From contig NC_045149.1 of the NCBI RefSeq assembly GCF_008831285.2, positions 22,450,535 to 22,514,534 on the forward strand: 64,000 nt of DNA. The letters are read 5' to 3'. Source of the stretch: Nymphaea colorata (taxonomy: Eukaryota; Streptophyta; Magnoliopsida; Nymphaeales; Nymphaeaceae). This document shows, piece by piece, positions 34,301 through 45,983 of this stretch; within the stretch, counting starts at the first letter, position 1; each line of letters begins with the position of its first letter. The notes beneath the pieces were generated by a model. That model saw nothing but the letters and a program-made list of their open reading frames with translations, had not been told where the DNA came from and ran no database searches. Position numbers and translations under genes: made by a program.

Positions 34301-35556
34301 TCTTCAATGTCATATCCAAAGCTAGGGTTTTATATGAATAATATGAGGGGAATTAGGTTTTTTTCACTCTCACGTTTAATTATAACTTGGTTTTCTTTTA
34401 ACCCCTTTTTTTATGAGGCCTTTTGGACGGTGTTTGGATGACATCTCAAAACCAAGATTCGATGGAAAAAATGAAAAGAAAAACCTCCAAAACTAGTCTT
34501 TGGTTATCATCCAAAAACTCCCACAGTATTTAGTGAGTTTCTATCAATTGGTCTTTTTGTTCCAATAACATACCTAAAACGCAGTATTGAGTGAAGAACC
34601 TACTCTAGCAACTTTACGTAAGGCAAAGTTTTTTGTCGCGGTAATGGAAAAGTTGACAGATAAGTCATCTATATACGAAAGGCAAGGTTATTTACTTCCC
34701 TTTTGAAAATCAAGTTCTATCAAAGTTGGATTCTTTCTCAAAAAGTAGTTTTGTGGCATCCAAATGATCCCATATTCCTTCTAGGTCTTCTAATATGCAT
34801 GGCCACACGAAAAGAATAAAAAATGAAAAATGCATCAGTTATGCCTTCAAAGTAATGAAGTAAGTACCTCGTCCTTCCGTTTTGGAAGACACTATAGTCA
34901 GGGTTGGGCCAGTAGATGCTGGACGTGTTGGGCCCATCGTAAATGAAGCTCAGCACATTGTCGTCATTAAAGTGAGCAACGTAATACCCCGTGGTGTAAA
35001 TGCCTTCGGCTGCTCTCGACACTAACCGCAAGGACCTCGTTAATGGCTGCCCTGGCAGCAATGTATCCGTCGGGTGGTCGAAGCTCTGCCACACCACTCT
35101 CATGTCCCCATCCATCAGCACGAGGTTCCCGGTTTCCCACAACTCCGCTACCTCTCCGGCACCGGCGGTGGTGTTGGTGGTGGTGGTGGCCGTCGTCCAC
35201 ACGACATTGGCGTCTGCATCCAGCAGGGCTAGATCGCCTCTCTTTCGGAGGGATAGCCGAGAGCCCCTGCTGTTAACAGGCCAGTCCCTGTCAGCCATCC
35301 AGACGACCGTCTTCTGCCGGTCGAGCGTCTCAGAAAACCAGATGGCAAAGGAGAAAGCGTTCTCGCCAACTTGGTAGAACCCTGCCTTGAACGTTCCTTG
35401 CTCTGAAATAAGAACGTCTGCGGAAGACCTCTCCACAGAGAGGGAGCCGCCTCGGTACAGGGCATTCGAAGGCCGAGACGCGGCAAGGATGAAGGGAACA
35501 GCTGTTAGCATGACAAAGAAGAGACTACTGCATCCCACCGACGTAATGATCCTCAT
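31379..35556 (-). CDS. RLK-D: G-type lectin S-receptor-like Ser/Thr kinase (ZmPK1-like), intact, two exons
   Basis: CDS is join(31379..33122, 34868..35556), 689 + 1744 nt, 810 aa. The ATG at 35556 is chosen over one 26 codons upstream because it aligns with the RLK-C start and opens directly into the signal peptide. Exon 1 has the B-lectin domain and three extra codons in a Thr-rich loop. The donor is ACGAG|GTACTT and the acceptor CTTCACAG|. Exon 2 carries the S-locus part, EGF-like Cys cluster (~297-325), PAN-like Cys cluster, transmembrane helix (~464-485) and a complete kinase: GRGGSG, catalytic Lys ~547, HCD Asp ~642, DFG ~660-662, APE ~688-690. It is a non-RD kinase, predicted at the plasma membrane. 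With RLK-A it is one of only two copies without visible damage. Confidence 0.92.
33123..34867 (-). other. Intron of RLK-D
   Basis: A 1745-bp GT-AG intron, AT-rich, with no gene inside. It contains the hairpin at 33674. Its stretch at 33705-33770 is homologous to 63940-64000, which places the end of the window inside the matching intron of RLK-E. Confidence 0.8.
33674..33721. repeat. 48-bp inverted repeat with AT core
   Basis: Arms CATCATAGGTGTGT and its complement ACACACCTATGATG (14 bp perfect) surround an alternating TA core. It would extrude as a cruciform in DNA or fold as a hairpin in the RLK-D pre-mRNA. No TSD was seen, so a transposon origin is not supported. Confidence 0.8.
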
Positions 35557-35804
35557 GATGAGAACAGCTGAAGCCCTTTCTCTTTCTCCGCCAAGAGAAC
35601 TTAGGGTTGTTTCGTGAAAAGAGAAGCAGTACACCGGTTAGTTAAAAAATAATAGGGCACACGAAAATCAAACTGAGGACCAGATTTTCACTGGTTCATT
35701 AGTTCAACCAGTTATGGGACACTCCTCTAAGTTCTCTCTGAGAAAAAGAGAGTAGAGAAGGAACGAAGATGCTGGTGGCTGGTGCAGTAGGCCGGTGATC
35801 TTGT

Positions 35805-35843
35805 CCTTATAACTTGCATTGAGTAGACAAACAGCGGGTCAAC
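35805..35843 (-). promoter_or_regulatory. RLK-D promoter core: TATA-like and W-box-like motifs
   Basis: The minus strand shows GTTATAAG (35806-35813) about 250 bp upstream of the ATG and GTTGACC (plus GGTCAAC, 35837-35843) about 30 bp above it. Spacing and flanks match RLK-A. A second TTGAC core lies near 35852-35860. Confidence 0.5.
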
Positions 35844-36199
35844 TACTCTTTACTTGACTCAAACGCCTCCATCAACGGATAAGAAATTTAAGGACACATT
35901 CCTTGACTTTGAATTCATGGAGGAAATTCACTGTTTGTTCACACCCTTTGCATAAAAATTGTGCATAAGGAATGTAATGGCCAAGATATCTTTAAACATT
36001 AAAAAGGAAGATTTTTAAAATGACAAAAATGGGTTATGAAAAAAGTTAAAAGTTCAAAATGTACATTTTCTTAAATAAAAATCTAAAATATTCAGCCTCC
36101 TTTTTTTCCCTTTCCTTATTGTATATTTGTTGTGTCCATCTCACCATCTTGTCCGCTGTTTTGAAAAATGGGATACAAGAGAAGGGTCATCAAAACTCC

Positions 36200-38125
36200 A
36201 TAAGTCATGATCATTTTAATAATTCAATGATATAAATGCAATCATGGAGGTGATTTGACAGGAATCAACTTTTGAGTTGCCTGGAATCTGAATTGATTTA
36301 AGGATTTCAACGTAAAAAAAATCACATACTATAGTGTTATTATCTTCGGTTTCAAGAAATTAACCACACATTGATGCAACTAAAAGGTAGCATATGATTG
36401 AATTCGGGGATCGACCCTGATGAAGTCAACTAGAATGTAGACTTGGTTTAGGCATCCTAAAAGATCTGTTTGTACTGTTTTGCATAAAATATTTTTGAAA
36501 TACGCTGTCAGTCATGTGCCACGGATATAATCTATCAAAATTATGTCTATTTTCGAGGAAAATAATGACAACAATGGCGGTACCGATCGGCAAAGACTTA
36601 AGTCTCTCTGAATAGCAAGTATAATTTGTCGCATGCCGTGACTTTTGCTCATCTCCATTGGCGTTTCTCGCTGCCATGGACCAGCGAGTAAGGTGGAGTT
36701 CGTTAGTTTCACTCTCAACCGTGAAGTGCACGGAGGGTCAGGTTTAGAGGTCGAAGTTAATTTGGTGATGGCAACTTGAACTAGAGAGCACCAGAGTGCC
36801 AAAAATATGATGAAAGCTTTATTTGTTCCAAGAGTCATTTTCCAATGGAGAAACCAATGCATTGTCGTGATTTTTCCAAAGTTCAGGAACCGAATGTCCA
36901 ACAATGGCTTTTAATTCTAGACGACGACCACAGAAGCACAGGAATAACAAGAGTGCCTTTTCCAAAGTTTTAATGTTGATGATCAGAATCTAATGACAAA
37001 CGAGCCTTTCTGAAAGAAAATTATTGTTGAAGGAAATGATAGCTTTCATGATAATTAATAAGCAAGCTGCTGAAATATTCAAGGGATCAAAATTATCATC
37101 TTTCCAACTTCCATAGTTGAGCAACTATTAGCTGTCACTTACATGGAAAGACAACTAATTTTTTATCATTCATCGCCAAAGGGGCAAATGTGTGCTTGTA
37201 TTCAGCCATGACACCAGAGGTTTTGATGATTTTCAATGGTAGCCTGAAATTCTCTATAGCAGAGTTGATGGAATCTAGCTCTGGTCCCTCAACTCAAGCT
37301 GCTTCGTGATGGAAATGATGCTCAGGTCCCTACTATTAATGACCAACGTATAAACTTATGCTGGCAGGTAGAGACGTAATCAATTTCCATTTTGGAGTTC
37401 ATTAGTTTCACTCTCAACCGTGAAGTGCACGGCTTATAAGTTGTTGAACTGTGTGCACCCTAAGACCGTGTCTGTCAAGCTAGACACTGCGTCTCAGAAA
37501 TGTAAACGTAGACACACACGAGCGATTGCTTGTGACAATCATGTTTTGACATGCTTTTTTTTTTAATTTCAGTTTCATTGTAGTTATAAGACAAAAAAAA
37601 TTCGAGATGCGCTTACTGATTTGAGCCAATCTTTACCCAAAATATAGAGTATGAAAGGTAAAGTATAAAGATCATGAGGAAGTGTTTCATTTATATATCT
37701 ATCTTGGAGACAGCGGGCCTGCAATGGATGCACTTCCATTTATTTGGTTCAGCTAGTTGTTCAAACGATCTTGAAAAGACCCATCAATCGAATACTCCAA
37801 AAAGAACCATGGACACACCAACTATTCATATTCCAGGGGAAATATCTATTTTGAAAATTATGTACATTGCTTATCACATGTTGGGCGGGCCGCCAATTTT
37901 GTCATGTATACACCTGTTTCTTGATCAATTCTTGGAAATTTGATAACCATGTGTCATTATATGGATAGGGAAAGCTTAGATACGTCAAAATTTATGGTTG
38001 GCAGAAATTTTGGTGAACAGTGACAATTAAAATAAACATCATGTGCTTCTTTGTAATGAAAAAGAAATTGAAAATAATCATCTCCATGTACTCTAATCGG
38101 GCTTCTCAAATCCCTTAAACTGTGA
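36200..38125. repeat. Intergenic duplication, copy 2 (between RLK-D and RLK-F)
   Basis: Collinear with 26660-30630 but shorter, lacking the solo LTR, the following ~660 bp and both MITEs. No gene is supported. Open frames at 36426-36904 on the minus strand overlap in different frames, match nothing, and are absent from copy 1. Confidence 0.75.
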
Positions 38126-39295
38126 TTAAGTATTATTGGAGAAGGCCATGCAACTGTGATGGCATCCACAACATGACTCATGGTTGATCTTCCATTCCTT
38201 TCTTCTTCTGTGTACTACAAAGCCAATTAGAATTTCCACGCTTGAGTTGTACATTTCGGAGACCTGGGGATCTGCTTTTTCTTCCACCCACTTCCGGTTC
38301 CTTCTCGCCATTTCTCTAATCCATGGAATGAGTTGTCTGTATCCAACTTCTCCATTCTCACCTATTTGTGGAGATCCAGTGGAACTTTGGCCAGTCGCCA
38401 ACTCCAGCACCAAAATGCCATAGTTGTATACATCGACCTAGATAGGTTCAAAATCCACTTAGGGTCCACTGGACATCTTGTGCCCCTCACCTTATAAAAT
38501 TCAAACTGTGGATCTGCTTTTTCTTCCACCCACTTCCGGTTCCTTCTCGCCATTTCTCTAATCCATGGAATGAGTTGTCTGTATCCAACTTCTCCATTCT
38601 CACCTATTTGTGGAGATCCAGTGGAACTTTGGCCAGTCGCCAACTCCAGCACCAAAATGCCATAGTTGTATACATCGACCTAGATAGGTTCAACATCCAC
38701 TTAGGGTCCACTGGACATCTTGTGCCCCTCACCTTATAAAATTCAAATGTTATTTCCACTTCTGTCAAAAATCTTGGATAGACCAAAGTCAGCCACTTGT
38801 GGCAGGAAATCCTTGTTCAGAAGAAGATTTTGTGCTTTCAAATCATAGTGATGAACGAGAATAAGAGAGTTGTGGCTCTGATGGGGGGTGGTTTAATTTG
38901 TAAAGGAATCCCAGAAGATAAAGAGAGTTGTGGCTGTTAAGGGGTACTGCATCGGGGTTTGTTTATAAAGGAGTCCTTTCACATCACAGTAAAGGAATCC
39001 AATGGTGCTCATCTCACTCCAAAATTGTCCTTCTGATCCGTGTCTCCAACCCTCTTGCTTCTTTACAACCACAACTCCCTTATCTTTTAGGACTCATTTA
39101 TAAACCAACCCTGATCCACCCCTTGGATTTCATCACTAAAATAGTTTGTAGCCTTCTTCAAATCTTCAAAAGTGAACCTTCTAAAGCCCATTAACAGCAC
39201 ATAACCTTGATTGAGATTTTTGTGGAGGTCGACTGCCTTTTTTATGAAAATAAACCCAACCAAATGTCACACATTATTTCTGCTACCTCAATATT
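38126..39295 (-). pseudogene. RLK-F: rearranged kinase-domain fragment of an S-receptor-like kinase
   Basis: Only the transmembrane-to-C-terminus part is left. Blocks in minus order: transmembrane/juxtamembrane (about 39295-39180), N-lobe (39180-39000), a scrambled piece around 38880-38990 where short N-lobe words recur, 'DFGLSK' (about 38785), then C-lobe and C-terminus down to 38126. The HCD catalytic loop is damaged ('HYDLKAQNLLL'-like) and most of the APE region is lost. A 242-bp tandem duplication repeats part of the C-lobe. Several frameshifts and stops are present, and there is no exon 1. It is a dead relic. Confidence 0.88.
38266..38749. repeat. 242-bp tandem duplication inside RLK-F
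   Basis: Two adjacent units, 'gatctgctttttcttccacc' starting at 38269 and 38511. They differ at about one base ('caaaatcc' against 'caacatcc'), so the duplication is young compared with the decay of the fragment. Confidence 0.92.
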
Positions 39296-39439
39296 TTTGG
39301 GTCTGAATCTTTCATATTTCAAGTTTAAAATTGAAGAGGCAATTGTCATGTTTAAGCACTTGCTAAGAAAGGAATGTCTGCCACAAGTTAGAAAGCGTTA
39401 TCTTGTCATCTAAGTGTATGAAAATCAGCCATGAGTTGT

Positions 39440-39735
39440 TACTGATTATTCATGATTTAGGAATATGAAATTTGTTGCGGATTTTCTCTAAATTCTTCCA
39501 ATGTGAACGCTTCTTCTTTTGATATCTTTTTTTTTTTTGCCTTAGGCACTGATAGCTAAGCAGGAAGCTGCACAGCTCTGGTTACAGGCTTGAGTGAATG
39601 TAAGTGCTCAGATTCAGGTTTGATCAGCACGAAATGAATTTGGGCGCCTTACACAACAAGGGTTAAGCTGTTCCAACTAGAAGCACAGTTGAACTAAACG
39701 TCAAACTGAATCTGAATCTGGCATGAAGCTTACAA
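39440..39735. repeat. Repeat R1, copy 1 (other copy 48530-48835)
   Basis: About 300 bp from 'gttactgattatt' to 'aatctgaatctggcatgaa' recur at 48530-48835 in the same orientation with scattered changes. The plus strand of copy 1 has an open piece 'ALIAKQEAAQLWLQA' after a T-rich tract and AG, like an exon behind a splice acceptor; copy 2 is frameshifted there. The family is not recognised. Confidence 0.6.
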
Positions 39736-40538
39736 ACCAAACCCAATTTTATCAAGTCCAAATAAGACAGTGATTAAATGAAAGCCTGATTACCGAAAGA
39801 TCAAGAAATTAAAGCTCACAAAGAACAAAAGAATCTTTTAAGTCTCTTCAATGACAAGCCTTACGAAGATGGGACCAATTGAAAGCTCAGACAGACGAAT
39901 GATAAAAGAAATAACTTGATTCAAAGGTCTGCGTCTTACTCAAGTTCTTTCGATCGACAAAAACTGACAGTGCAGTTTTTAATTTGGTTTGACATTAAAT
40001 TTTTTTGGGAAGGTGATAGACTAAGATGGCGTAGAGAAACTGGACGAAAGTAAGAACAAGTAGAATGATGGCAGCAGCAAACGTGCAGTGCGCCCACGGG
40101 CTCCTGAAACAAGTGCGCGTCAGGTCAGCCCCACCATGAAATCCATTTCTGCTGACAGTGCTCATTAATCTTTTTTAGAATCTCCGAGAGCATGTCGATC
40201 CCATGCGTGTCTCCTAGCCCGAGACGATTGAAGAACACAACGACGTCGTCGAGGCTGCCGAGCTGATTGTCGATGATTCCCTGGGAAGTCACGGCTCGGG
40301 CGTCGGCAGCAGTGAGCACCAGGTCGCTAAGAAGTCGGAGGTACGATGACACCGGCTGCGCTTGGCAGCCGTCGTCTTCCATAATGCGTTGCTCGTAAGC
40401 CACCATGGCTGTCTGTTTTCCCATCTGACCATTCCTTCAGCTAATGGCAAGATGGTAACTCGTGAGTCCAGAAGATCAACAAAGCTGTACCGAACAAGTC
40501 AGTCATTTCACCAAGTCAGTCATTTCACCAAGCCTGTG

Positions 40539-40682
40539 TGTTAGACGTTATGCAAATCTAGTCGATATAGGCAAGTTGAATCTCTATAACTCTTGGACGT
40601 TATGCTCACTCTTGTATAAATACTGTAATTTGATTACCATACAATCAATCAATTTTAGTTTTCTTCCGTCCATTGTTTATCA
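40539..40682 (+). repeat. 5' LTR of Copia 1 (144 bp)
   Basis: Starts TGTTAGACG and ends TTTATCA. It is 45 bp shorter than the 3' LTR: the segment from 'ccaaagatttcacc' to 'gaggatgag' of the 3' copy is replaced by 'ataactctt'. Apart from that I see only a handful of substitutions. Confidence 0.95.
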
Positions 40683-40694
40683 TGGTATCAGAGC
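40683..40694 (+). other. Primer-binding site of Copia 1
   Basis: TGGTATCAGAGC directly follows the LTR and exactly complements the 3' end of initiator tRNA-Met, the normal primer of plant Copia elements. Confidence 0.95.
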
Positions 40695-41493
40695 CTGGTC
40701 GAAGTCGACCAGGGCGAGCATGGGCAGCATCTGCTCGTGCTTAATCTTGCGCAGCACCAGAGGATTCCGCAACGGAAGCCTTGCTAGTGTTTCCTTGCAG
40801 CAGAAACCCTTCTTCCTATGTTCAATAGAAATCCTGCACGCAGCCCCTGTTCTTCTGTTTACCACCACCGGCGCCGGCAAACGTTGGCCTCCATAGTGCT
40901 CAGGCAGCACCCTCTATTCGTTCTGGTTCTAACGAGCCCAAGCTCGACCGGAACCGACACCTGAGCCGGCCGGAATCTCCAGATTTCCGGCCGCCTTCCC
41001 AGCACCTTTTTTTCTTCTTCACAAACCACTGCCTGCCAATTTCAGAAATTCGCCATTATTTCCACCGACCATCTCTCACCCTGAGACTGAACAGGAATCA
41101 TCGCCTCTCTGTTGCGCTACCAACGGTCCGCTGTTCGACCGATTCCGACACCGGTGCCGGCTGGAATCGCAATTTTTTCGGCCGCCTGTCCCTTATTTCC
41201 CCTGTTTTTGGGCGACCCTTATTTCCCCTGTTTTGGGTGAGACGTTTTAACGGCTGTTGCTGCGTCTGCGTCCTTGCTTCAGCCGACCTCGTTATAAGAC
41301 AGCAGAATCGCCTCTGCTTCCTACTCTCCGCCTTGTTTTTTCTCTCCGAATTTGGGAAAATGCCCAAATTTCAGGCGACAGAGGAGAAGATCCCCTTGGA
41401 AACTAAACAGGCCATTGCATCCGCAGGCAGGCCACCGATCGAGGGGGATGCGAACAGATTTGAGTACCTCTGTAATCTGAGCTAATAGACCAG

Positions 41494-44400
41494 ATGCAGA
41501 GTCCAGCCGGTGATGGACATTTTCCTCACGAAGGAGTGTCATCTCAACACGCATATGACGAAGACAATCCCTTTTATCTCCATCATTCAGACAATCCTGA
41601 TACGGTTCTTGTTTCCCAACCCTTAACTGGTGAAAACTATGAAGTTTGGCATCGTGCTATGATAATTGCTTTGGCAGCCAAGAACAAACTTGGTTTTGTC
41701 GATGGTTTTATTCCTAAACCAACATCTCCTAAATCTCTTGTTGTTTCTTGGGGGCGATGCAACAATATGGTTTTGTCTTGGCTGCTGAATTCTCTTCATA
41801 AAACCTTGTCGTCAATAGTGGTTTTTGCTAACAACGCAGTGCATGTTTGGACTGAACTTAAAATTCGGTTTTCTCAGTCCAATGCTCCTAGACTTTATCA
41901 GATACAAATGCAGATTATTAACTGCAAACAATTGCAGTGCTCCATTAGTGTTTATTATACTCAACTTAAATCTCTATGGGATGAGTATAATTCATATGTT
42001 ATTTTGCCTACATATGATTGTGGTGCCATGCGACAAGTTAAGGAGATATATGAACAACAGCGTTTGCTTGAATTTTTAATGGGGCTCAATGAAAGCTACA
42101 CTGCTATTCGCAGCCAAATTCTTCTTATGGAGCCATCGCCTTCTATTCCACGTGCTTATGCTTTACTTGTTCAAGAAGAGCGTCAACGAGAAGTCCACGT
42201 TTCTCTACCATCTGAAAGTATTTCTGCCATCTGAAAGTATTTCTACTGCAGCCATTCAACGACGAAATAATGATAGGGACTTTAATGTTAAGTTTAAAGG
42301 CAAACCACGTATGCAATGTGAGCATTGTGAAAGAATGGGGCACACTAAGGCCCGCTGCTATCACATCCATGGTTTTCCTAAGAGGGGCGTCTCTAATTCT
42401 CAAAGCCAGCAGCCTAAGGTAAACTTTTCAACTTCTGATGCTTTATTGCCCACTCATTCACCATCAAAATCTCCAACCGGTGGCGTCAACTTCACTCCAG
42501 ATTTGTACCGCCAATTCATGGATTTCTTAAACACACAAACCCCCAAAGTTAACATTGCAGGTATGATACTCCAGCCTATAGCTTGTTCTATTTATTCACC
42601 AAAGTGGATTATAGATACCAGAGCCACCCATCATATGGCAAGCTCCATTTCTATTCTCTCTTTTCCTATTCCAGCTGATTGTAATCATGTTAAAATGCCA
42701 AATGGATCAACCACACCTGTCACTCATAGAGGACAGGTTCGATTAAATCTATTTCTCACGTTGTCCAATGTTCATTGTGTCCCAGCCTTTTCATTTAATC
42801 TTGTTTCACTCCCTAAACTTGTCACTGAAAATAACTGTGATGTTATTTTTAATGATTTTTGTTGCATTGTTTAGGACCATCACTCGAAGAGGATGATTGG
42901 GCGGGGTAAATTGGAGAATGGCCTATATGTTTTGGAGATTGCGAAACCAGCCGCTGCACATGTGATGCCGGATTCTTCAACCTTATGGCACTACCGTCTT
43001 GGTCATCCTTCATTCTCTAGACTCAAAACTTTATTTAGTTCTCTTGATTTGTCTCATGTTGATGAACATTGTTTCAATTTGTCGTCTTGTCAAACAATCT
43101 CGTTTACCATTTCCCAATAGTTCAATCTCTACTATCAGATGTTTTCAATTGATTCATTGTGATATTTGGGGAGGCTACCAAACGGAGTCACTTTCTGGTG
43201 CACATTATTTTTTGACTATTGTCGATGATTTTTCTAGATCCACATGGGTATATTTGATGCGTTACAAACATGAAACCTTTTTTGTAATTCAAAATTTTAT
43301 TTGTATGGTTGAAAATCAGTTTCACACAAGGATAAAAAGGTTTTGTAGTGACAATGGCCTAGAATTTTTTTCCAATGATATGACCTAATTTTTACAAACC
43401 AAGGGCATAGAAAGACAACACTCTTGTGTCGGCACCCCACAACAAAATGGAGTTGTCGAGGGAAAGCATAAGGAGCTCCTCAACATAGCTCGCGCCCTTA
43501 GGTTTCAAGCTAAATTTCCTTTGAAATTTTGGCGAGATTGTGTCTTAACTGCAGCATATTTATTAAACCGTTTGCCCACAAAACCATTGAAGGACAAAAC
43601 TGATTTCGAAATTCTTCACGGCAAATGCCCAACTTATAATCATATTCGGACATTCGGATGCCTATGCTATGCATATAATATTTCAAAACGTCATAAATTT
43701 GATGCTCGTTCGCGAAAATGTGTCCTTATTAGATATCCGTTTGGACAAAGTGCTTATAAACTTTACGATCTTGAAACACATGAAGTCTTTACAAGTCGTG
43801 ACGTTCATTTTGAAGAACATGAGTTTTCTTTTTCTTGCATCCAAGATAGTGATAATCGGCTTGTGTTGCCTCTCCCTACATGTGAATCTCTTGAATATGA
43901 GTACATGGTTCCTAGTCCTGATTCCATATCTCACGAAACTACCACCATATTGTCACATGAACACTCTCTGTCAACATCACCAAACGAACCTCGACCACCC
44001 ACTATGCCACAACCTGCCCCCAACGATACCACTGTTAGTCACATACCATTAAAGCGTTCTACTCGGCAGCGCATGGTACCATCTCGTCTACAAGACTATC
44101 GGTACTTCTACTCTACCTCGCTCAAATCCTCTAACTCGGGTAATGGTACTAACTCTACAACACCAACACATCACCCAATGCACCATTTTCTTCATCTTGA
44201 TAATTTCTCCCAATGTCACCAAGCCTTTTTAACAACTATTCTCAACAACCGAGAACTGTCTTCTTTCAATGAGGCAATACAATATCAGGAATGGAGAGAT
44301 GATGTGGATGCTAAGCTTCAAGCGTTAGAGGCAAACTGTACTTGGGAAATCACTTCTCTTCCACCAGGCAAAAAACCCATTGGTTGTCGCTGGGTTTACA

Positions 44401-45817
44401 AAATCAAGTATAAAGCCGACAGATCTGTTGACAGATATAAGGCGCGACTCGTTGCTAAAGGATATACACAAACCGAAGGTATCGACTACATCGAGACTTT
44501 TTCTCCTGTTGCCAAAATTACGACTATTCGTTGCCTTCTATCCATTGCTGCTATTAAAGGGTGGTCTCTTTACCAAGTCGACGTCAATAATGCCTTTCTT
44601 CATGGAGATTTGCAGGAAGAAGTCTATATGTCTCTTCCAGCTGGTTTTACCCGACAAGGGGAGAACATTGTCTGTCGGCTAAAGAAATCTCTTTATGGGT
44701 TGAAACAGTCATCTAGGAATTGGTTTTTCAATCTGACTGAGTTCCTTCAATGCCTTGATTTTTCTCAATCTAAGGCAGATTACTCCTTATTCTCTAAGGT
44801 CAACAAGAATGGCAGTATTTTTATCGTGGTATATGTTGACGACATTATTATTGTAGGGGATAATCAACAAGCCATTGATCAGTTGAAGGTCATCATCAAT
44901 GGTAAATTTCAATAGAAAGATTTAGGAGAACTTAAATATTTTTTGGGCATTGAAGTTGCAAGATCAAAACGTGAAATTTTTCTTTCTCAAAAGAAATATA
45001 TAATGGACACTCTCCATGAAGCTGGATATAGTGGGGCCAAACCAAGTGACACACCAATGGAACAACATCTAAAGGTAGATGATGAAAAAGGTCAACTATT
45101 AGAAGACCCTACTTTCTTCAGAAAAATTATTGGTCGTCTAGTCTATTTGACCATCACACGACCGGATATTCTTCATAGTGTCTATATTTTAAGTCAATTC
45201 ATGGCACACCCAAGAACCACTCACTTGGATATGGCTTTTCGCATCCTTTGATATATTAAATCATCGCCTCGACACAATATTCTTTTATCATCTAATAGCA
45301 ACATTTTGTTAAAGGATCTTGCGACTCGGATTGGGCCTCATGCCCAATGACAAGGAGATCAACTTTTGGATTTTGCATATTTATGAGAGACAACCCAATA
45401 TCATGGAAGGTCAAGAAGCAATCCACTGTATCAAAGTCTTCCGCAGAAGATGAGTATAGAGCCATGGCTCTAGCCACTTGTGAAATGACTTGGATAAAAT
45501 ATATTCTCAAAGATTTTGGAATCATTCATGAGCAGCCTATGGAGTTACATTGTGACAATAATGCAGCAATACATATCGCTGCAAACCCGGTGTTTCATGA
45601 AAGGACTAAGCATATAGAGATCGACTGTCATGTTGTTCGCGAGAAAATCCAAAGTAAAGAAATCTACACCAAACACGTATTGTCTGAAAATCAAGTTGCT
45701 AATATCTTTACAAAGCCTTTAGAAAAGGAATCATTTTTCAAGTTAAGAGGTATGTTGGCCTTAATTGACCCAGGAGCTCCAACTTGGAGGGGAGTGTTAG
45801 ATGTTATGCAAATCTAG
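41494..45817 (+). pseudogene. Copia 1 gag-pol polyprotein, broken
   Basis: Start ATG at 41494. Domains in order: gag N-terminus ('DNPFYLHHSDNP', 'LTGENYEVW'), zinc knuckle CEHCERMGHTKARC (CX2CX4HX4C intact), protease site where the usual DSGAT reads DTRAT, 'LWHYRLGHPSFSRL', integrase with 'IHCDIWG', 'CSDNGLEF' and 'PQQNGVVEGKH', reverse transcriptase with 'YVDDIIIVGD', and RNase H with '[12 protein letters not shown]'. Lesions: a 19-bp tandem duplication (42208-42245) shifting gag, TAG at 42872, frameshift near 43070, TAA at 43386, TAG at 44913, TGA at 45249, frameshift near 45310. The protease active site change alone would probably stop processing. Confidence 0.93.
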
Positions 45818-45983
45818 TCGATATAGGCAAGTTGAATCTCTCCAAAGATTTCACCGTTGTAAAATCCCTCCTTTCTTTCCTTTTTCTGAGGATGAGGACG
45901 TTATGCTCACTGTTGTATAAATACTGTAATTTGATTACCATACAATCAATCAATTTTAGTTTTCTTTTGTTCATTGTTTATCA
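45795..45983 (+). repeat. 3' LTR of Copia 1 (189 bp)
   Basis: Starts TGTTAGATG and ends TTTATCA; preceded by the purine tract at 45786-45794. A probable TATA word (gtataaatac) lies about 80 bp before its end, in both LTRs. Confidence 0.95.

Larger units (their letters stand above)
40539..45983 (+). mobile_element. Full-length, decayed Copia retrotransposon 1
   Basis: 5445 bp bounded by LTRs and perfect 5-bp direct repeats CTGTG (40534-40538 and 45984-45988). PBS follows the 5' LTR directly, and a purine tract (ggaggggag) precedes the 3' LTR. Internal order is gag, protease, integrase, reverse transcriptase, RNase H, the Ty1/Copia order. It lies inside the DUF247 gene, on the opposite strand to it. 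It cannot move on its own because of many stops and frameshifts. Confidence 0.95.

Noticed and set aside
35557-35634. Upstream ATG at 35634 as the start of RLK-D
   Set aside because: It would put 26 polar residues before the signal peptide. The ATG at 35556 aligns with the RLK-C start and leads straight into the hydrophobic segment.
36426-36904. Minus-strand open frames of 101 and 130 codons
   Set aside because: They overlap in different frames and are not preserved in the homologous block near 28160-28560.
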